Shown here one piece after another: positions 58,234 to 64,000 of a stretch of DNA of 64,000 nucleotides. Within the stretch, counting starts at the first letter, position 1. The number at the start of each line of letters is the position of its first letter. The stretch spans positions 14,989,048 through 15,053,047 of the forward strand of contig NC_049984.1 of assembly GCF_000003815.2 (NCBI RefSeq), in the 5' to 3' direction. The notes beneath the pieces are model-generated. The model did no database searches and had not been told where the DNA came from. It saw nothing but the letters and a program-made list of their open reading frames with translations. The stretch comes from Branchiostoma floridae (Eukaryota > Chordata > Leptocardii > Amphioxiformes > Branchiostomatidae). The position numbers and the translations under genes were made by a program.

Positions 58234-61200
58234 CTGCAAGGCAATGATATTGGAGTGTTAAAAAATGTGATCATACCTACAAGTGGATTGATTGCATACC
58301 AGGCAGTCAGGCCTGTTAAGAGGACAAAACTTCTCTTGGATCAGCTTCGCCTTTTGTCTGTCACTGATAAGTCAGTACAGGTCTGTGTGTTGTCATCATT
58401 CCAAGAATCAAGAACAAATGCAGTTAGTAACCTGACTGTATCTCACTTCTAGCATCCTCCTACTACTAGAGAGGAGAGAGAGGGTTCCATATAGATTCAA
58501 ATAAGCTCATTGGGCTGTTCCAAAAGATAAATGTGGAGAGGGGGTGTTGAAGAGGTTGGAATTTGCAACCAAGTTCATCTGTCTCCCTTTTATTTATGTG
58601 GGCCAACTGAGGCCATACATGGACAGGAAATCAACAAGATGGTGGTGACCACCTTAACACGAAGAAGCTGCACATGACCAGTTCAATTCATGGGGTTTAT
58701 TTATCCATTTAAACAAACATGGCAAGCCTTGTTTAGAAACTGTATGCTTGCATCAAAGAAAATTATGCGCTTGCAGTATAGAATACGATAGCTACAGATC
58801 TAGAGTGAAATTAGACTAATTTCTGACTGACCTGAGATGACTTCCTGAGATAAGCCAGCACACGCCTCTAGCCTAGGCTGCCTCCCCAGCTCCACGTGTC
58901 TACCACGTGGCTGATGCAGAAAGATTGTCCAGTCTTCATGGTCTGCAACATCTCAGAACTTTCGTCACAACTGCCTTATCCGTGATTAACACGGTTTGTC
59001 TGTCAGAAGAGGGGAAAGAAAACGGGGCACCTTTTAGAGAAGGACATGGTCGGGTTGTGGGAGGGGGGTTGATAAATTCGCGCCCTTCTACCTTGTGGTC
59101 TAGAGTTTTTCTATACACCATCAAATAAACTGGGCACCATGGAACCAAATCAATTTCATTAAAAATATTTAAGTAGAGAGAAGCTTGCTGGGTTGAAGTT
59201 AATTCAAGAAATATGAAGAAAACGTGTGCACGAGCATGGGCGAATTTCAGGCCATGTGGCTCAGAGAAATTTTTGGTCTTTCAGCGACAGATAAGAGAAG
59301 CTTACCTGGAAATTGTCCGTGCAACAATTCACAAAGACATTTTAGTTCTTTGTGTCTGCATACTAGGTGGGATACAGGTCTGCTTGTGACAGGATGGCAG
59401 TGGATTGGCACGACATCCTAGCGCGGAGTAAGGCCATGTCTGTCTCCTCGTCCTCTCCGCATGCTATTCCGGTGAAATGCATGATGGGTATTTAACGGGG
59501 TACAGCAGTCAACTTTGACCCCCCATGTACAGGATGTACCACTGTCACACCAATTAGGGGTGGTCAGGGTATATCTGATGTAGAAAAAGTTTATGGGTCT
59601 CCCAAAGCATGGCCCAAAGGGGTCACACCTTGCTAGTATATTAGCTTAGCTCTATGTTTCTGCCTGGTTGGTAACATGGCATGTCGTGCTTGCACTCGCC
59701 TGCTCTGCAGCCGACCGATGATGATGATGATGTCGTGCACATCTATCCTATTAAAGAAATACTGTAAATGCAGAAACTTTCACGGCGGCCGCTTCACCGC
59801 GAAATTTTTCCATAACAGTAAGAGACTACAGTGTATGGTGCTACTGCGAAATTAAAACCACAGCGAAAAGTCCATTTTCCCGCTACCGCGAAATTAAATC
59901 TCCGCGAACAGTAGCTTGTCTGCAATTTGTGAAATGGCATGTATTGGGTTTCAAAGGCTATCACTATCATTTTTAGTTTCAGCTAACTTTAAAATTTGGT
60001 TCAAATTTTGTCATCAAAATGATACTAGTACAATGTAATTTCTGACAACATTGTCAGATGATACCAATGGAATTTTACTTTCTAAACATTGCACAATTAA
60101 CATTTATACCATTGAAGCCTTAACTCTTGTAATAAACTGGCATGACCAAGGATAGTTTTGCATGCATGACTAAAACTCTTCATCAAAAGTTACTTGTTCG
60201 GCACTTCTCTGAATGTAACTATGTGTGTGTGTGATGTGTGTGTGCATGATATGCAGTTCTGTCAACCAGCATGAAAGAGGACATCAACTCAGGAAGAACC
60301 CAAACAAATCAAGTTTCTGACACAGCACATTTGCATCATATATTCACAGACATGTCAATTGTCTGATAGTGCAGTACACAATATCTCACTGTACAATATA
60401 TCATACCGATACACGTCAATGATTCCTATACAGACTGTACAAAGATATGTATCCAAAATATATGCGATGCAAACATACAACAATGCAAGCATATGTGGGG
60501 CATTATGTACAAATGCAGCAGTCATACTTGTGGAAACACAGTGAAAAACTTTACAGACAACGGCTCGGTCTTTACACTAACAATAGTTACATGGCACAAA
60601 CATGTCATTTACGTGGCTGCTATAAACAGTACACACAGCAAGCTTATAGCTGAAACTGGGTCATTGTACCACCAATACAGCTGCAAATACCTAACATTAC
60701 CAGCTATAATAACAATACATTGTCAGAAGCTTGTCTGTGATTTAAAAACAATCTCAACACTACCAGTAAAAACTCAGAGTTTGAATTTTGCTTTCTTTGA
60801 GAAACAAGTGCCTTTATGAACTTTCCAGACAAAATGTGAATATCTTTTTGTGATTTAAAAGAATAAACATATCCTGTCAAATGAGTTCATTTTGCTGGAC
60901 TAAATAATTAATTTTATCAAGGATGAAATGTTTCGGTTCTATGAATTATTAAGAAAGTTAATATTATGTTTATAACCGTTACACACCAAAAAAGTACAAT
61001 TGTGCAACATTGATACCTCTGTGACAATATACTAGTAATTTGAGGCTATTTTGCAAAATTATACTTCCAAGTTTCATCTGACACACAGCAGTATCTAACA
61101 CCACAGGCACGAGAATTCATGTACATGTATACAACTTCACTGCTCTGCACCCTGTACAACCACATCAAATTGCACACATCAGGTTACAACTCCACAACAC

Positions 61201-62999
61201 TCAACATTTGGCAAGTTTCAATCTAAAATACCTCCCGACTTTCCTGTACAGCAAGGTGGCTATTTCCCCAGTTTCGAGCTCTAAATGTGTGCTTGTTTTT
61301 GTTAACTTTGAGGTAGACACGTACATCAGTGACATTACCCTTGTTATTACCGAAACTGCATTTTTAAAGGTAAAACCAAATTTAGATACTTCCAAATATG
61401 AAACGTAGACACATGAATACCTAGCTTCCTAAGTAAGACTATAACAGAGGTAGTCAAAGGCATTCATTGCAGTACTGTGTTTTAAGTAAATAGATGTCTA
61501 CATAAAGTTTTGACATCTATTAGTGATACACTGGCTTGAATATCTAAGTTGTACTACAGGTTGAAAATTTTGCATCTCTACCATGTAGAGACAGGTCCAA
61601 AACTCTCCCGACTCCAAAAGATACAATTTCTATTAGTTTCGTTATGATAGCTTCCGTCCCTATTTTAAAAAAAATGACAGTAAAATTAGCGATGAAACCA
61701 ACACAAGACTTCAAGGGTCCCTATTTAACAATTTGTTTTGATATACCATCCCTGATTTTCCTTTAGTAGAAACTTTTTTTTAGAACGATCCTGCTCTTAA
61801 TTAAAACATTTACAACATACATTTTGTATATTCAGCATATGATACAGGTCAATTTACCGCTACATGTATATCTATACACTGTACTAGAGTCACTATCCTA
61901 CCAGATGGCAGACTGGTTTACATCGCTATCAAATTCAATGCTACACAACACAAGAGGGACAGTATCTACACAGTGTAGACTACTGAGTAACACAGGTTAT
62001 TTACATCACTTCAGCACAGCTGCGTCTTTCTTTGTGACTGTACATCACTTACACATTAGTGATGATGTTGGCACGGATACAAGTCTTCACTCCACTCGCT
62101 TATATTTACATCCTTTGTGTGAAGAAAGTGGAGTTCTTGCAAAGACTATGTACTAACATCAGTATATAGTATAAGTACAATGTAACTGTACATAGGTTTA
62201 TACATGTAACTATGTGTTTGGGATCACTATCAATAGTGTGATGGCAGAGGTGTAACCAACCTATTATTCAAGACAAAGATGTTCAGTACTGGGTTTATAT
62301 ACAGCTGTCATTGATGGACTAGGTAGTGCTACTAATATATTATTTGTATATTGCCAATTTTAAACCTTCTGCAACCTGACTCATTAACAATAGATGTTCT
62401 GATATGTGTAATGTGCTGGTAGGGTTATGATTAAACTCAGGTCCATATAGTATGTAGCTATCCAGGTACAATTAAAAAATTAGCCTTCCCTTTTTTGTGC
62501 AATGTTTTTGGCAACATGAAAAGCTGAAGTATTCCTCCATAGTACACAAAGAGCTTGTTTTATTGACTGCAGCTATCTGTAATAGCTTTATTCCCAATAC
62601 ATGTACATGTATGTTAGAGCTGAACCATGGTGCTGCTATGCATTTGTTTTGTGAACCTTGTCTTATATTCCTATATACATATCTAGTCTTTCACGCTTAC
62701 TTCATTTCAAACACTACGGCATTGTTACATACCACATTACTTTTACTGGCACTCGTGTGATGTGTCGATAAAGTTGTTCAGACCTTTTATGACAATCTTG
62801 AAACTTGGAAGCTATTGCGAAGTATATTCCTGTTTCTTAAAGCTATACAATCTTAAGCAGTACCTATTTGAATAAAAATATTCCGTGGTGCATACTACAA
62901 CAATGTACAACAAATAGCAGTTATAACAATCATAATGGTAGGGAAGTGTAATGGCTTTAGAACCACATCTTTGTGCTTAAACCAAAGCAATCATTGCAG
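58234..62999. other. Largely featureless; probable UTR and intergenic sequence
   Basis: No coding gene was recognised; the longest frames (108-110 codons at 60,493 and 61,824) resemble nothing. A short repeat motif cgcctgctctgcagccgacc at about 59,698 also occurs at 34,141. A (gt)n-rich tract lies at 60,220-60,245. The last 2-3 kb probably include the 3' UTR of the minus-strand gene at 63 kb. Confidence 0.4.
59765..59920. repeat. CG-rich short interspersed repeat
   Basis: actgtaaatgcagaaacttt followed by cacggcggccgcttcaccgc and several ccgcgaaatt/gcgaaatta motifs. The ctgtaaatgcagaaa...cgcggtg pattern is familiar from short repeats of marine invertebrate genomes, but I could not delimit termini or a target duplication. 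Confidence 0.5.
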
Positions 63000-64000
63000 T
63001 TACACTAAACGGCAACAACTACTGTGAAGATGGCTGGCCTTGGGGTCATTTCTCACCATCACCGAGCGGTCCAGCTTGCTCCGTGATATTGCTCGCTTCA
63101 TGGCCGTAGTACGGACACTGTTCAATACCCCCGGTCGAGCAGCGGTCAACACCACGCTGCGGTTCATCTTCGCATTGATCTCGTTCTCCGTAAGTACCAT
63201 GTCGGAAGTGTCCACGATGTTGGTGAAGTTGTTTTGTGTGTCTAAGACGTCTGGCTTGGACCACTGCACCTTTTGGCTGTCCACACTCTGGGTGTCGGAC
63301 TCGCTGGGAGTGTGGTTACTTGGGTCTATGGCATATTTACTATTGGATGAACTGTGGCTACTGATGCTAAGGTTACTGTTTTTCAGGCTGTCCCGTAGCT
63401 CATTACTGTTCTTTCTGTGCTGGCTCTTGTTGCTGGCAATGCTAATGTTACTGGAACGGAGATTGTTGGCATTGTTGAGACCCGTACTGTTACAGTTGGG
63501 ATCCGTACCCCCACCGTTGGATGAACCATAGTTTTGGTTGTTCCATCCGTTACTACTGGTGCCGTTGGCACCGTTGAAACCTTCGCCGTTGTTGTTTTGG
63601 CTGGGACCTGTACCACCGCTCCCGCCGCCTCCTCCACGTGGGTCATCGTCACTGTCTCTTCGTCGCCAATGTTGCGACAGGCTGCCACCGCTGTCCCGTC
63701 TTAAGCGAGAGTCCGTGTCATCGTCGCTTGTATCAGTGCTACTACAGTTCGAAGCTTTATTTCGCAGGGTCTTACGGTGTTGTAAGGAGGAAAACTTTTT
63801 TCTCAGAGACTCCGGCGTCGCTATGGACATGCGGTTACGCAAAATTCTCGGAGATGTCCGGTGCACGGAGTCATCGTCCGACTCGATCTCCTCGCCTTCC
63901 TCGTGTATCTCGTTCAGAGTCAAGGGCGTGCTACGTCTGTTCTGTATACGTCGATTCAACGGTACCTTTCTCATCCTCACTCCTGCTGCCAGCGAACTGC
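63000..64000 (-). CDS. Unrecognised Ser/Asn-rich protein, C-terminal exon (partial)
   Basis: An open minus-strand frame ends at a stop at 63,002-63,000 and is still open at the window edge, giving at least 333 residues of a longer protein. M at 63,980 is not necessarily the start, because the frame continues upstream (SSLAAGVR). Order of features: a basic start (RRIQNRRSTPLTLNEI); an acidic patch (HEEGEEIESDDDS); Arg/Ser-rich stretches with probable phosphorylation sites; a Gly/Asn/Ser low-complexity middle (GGGGGSGG, NNNGEGFNGANG); and a basic tail ending SSCCRLV. The final four residues, CRLV, fit a CaaX-like pattern loosely, and the adjacent cysteines could be lipidated; this is speculative. 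I do not recognise the gene. The high codon-level complexity and length argue that it is real. Confidence 0.7.
   Translation of the reverse strand, partial: SSLAAGVRMRKVPLNRRIQNRRSTPLTLNEIHEEGEEIESDDDSVHRTSPRILRNRMSIATPESLRKKFSSLQHRKTLRNKASNCSSTDTSDDDTDSRLRRDSGGSLSQHWRRRDSDDDPRGGGGGSGGTGPSQNNNGEGFNGANGTSSNGWNNQNYGSSNGGGTDPNCNSTGLNNANNLRSSNISIASNKSQHRKNSNELRDSLKNSNLSISSHSSSNSKYAIDPSNHTPSESDTQSVDSQKVQWSKPDVLDTQNNFTNIVDTSDMVLTENEINAKMNRSVVLTAARPGVLNSVRTTAMKRAISRSKLDRSVMVRNDPKASHLHSSCCRLV

Noticed and set aside
63040-63531. 163-codon plus-strand Leu-rich frame
   Set aside because: It is the antisense shadow of the Ser/Asn-rich minus-strand exon, whose serine and asparagine codons read as Leu and Val on the other strand.
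1-64000. CRISPR arrays, rRNA or tRNA genes
   Set aside because: The regular arrays are minisatellites without variable spacers of constant length, and no cloverleaf or rRNA-like block was recognised. The window is eukaryotic.

Overview
The window is animal nuclear DNA. Intron-rich genes with GT-AG introns and AATAAA signals sit in a landscape of decayed transposons, minisatellites and MITEs. The proteins resemble vertebrate orthologues almost end to end (cathepsin Z, SLC52A riboflavin transporters, SAMHD1). The mixture of P-element/THAP9-like, Ty3-like and LINE remnants suggests an invertebrate deuterostome, most likely a cephalochordate (amphioxus). That assignment is inference; no species marker is present.

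Layout. Bases 1-25,150 are transposon and repeat debris: P-element-like transposase fragments, two Ty3-like integrase copies, several LINE fragments, three minisatellites whose unit lengths are all multiples of three, and three copies of a repeat whose long copies carry inverted ATGCAAAT octamer pairs. No intact host gene was recognised there.

Bases 25,414-31,029 (+) hold cathepsin Z in seven coding exons, with a duplicated 76-nt exon that looks mutually exclusive. Two tandem SLC52A-type riboflavin transporter genes follow on the minus strand (32,267-34,059 and 38,601-40,883), each with two coding exons. The 5' UTR exon of the second lies about 3 kb upstream, head-to-head with SAMHD1.

Bases 44,320-54,946 (+) hold SAMHD1 in 17 coding exons, 620 residues deduced, with the HD-domain catalytic residues and a C-terminal TPxK site kept. 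Intron 12 carries 13 tandem copies of the last 55 nt of exon 12, each with its own acceptor and donor and separated by (CACT)n. Including one or two copies would give an immediate stop codon; three would keep the frame. The gene ends tail-to-tail with a candidate minus-strand spliced transcript (about 55,640-58,233).

Bases 58,234-62,999 are largely featureless. Bases 63,000-64,000 (-) are the C-terminal coding exon of an unrecognised Ser/Asn-rich protein that continues beyond the window. There is no operon logic. The functional links are modest: lysosomal protease, vitamin B2 uptake and dNTP hydrolysis, with a shared promoter region between the second transporter and SAMHD1. The most striking structures are the two exon duplications, in cathepsin Z and SAMHD1.
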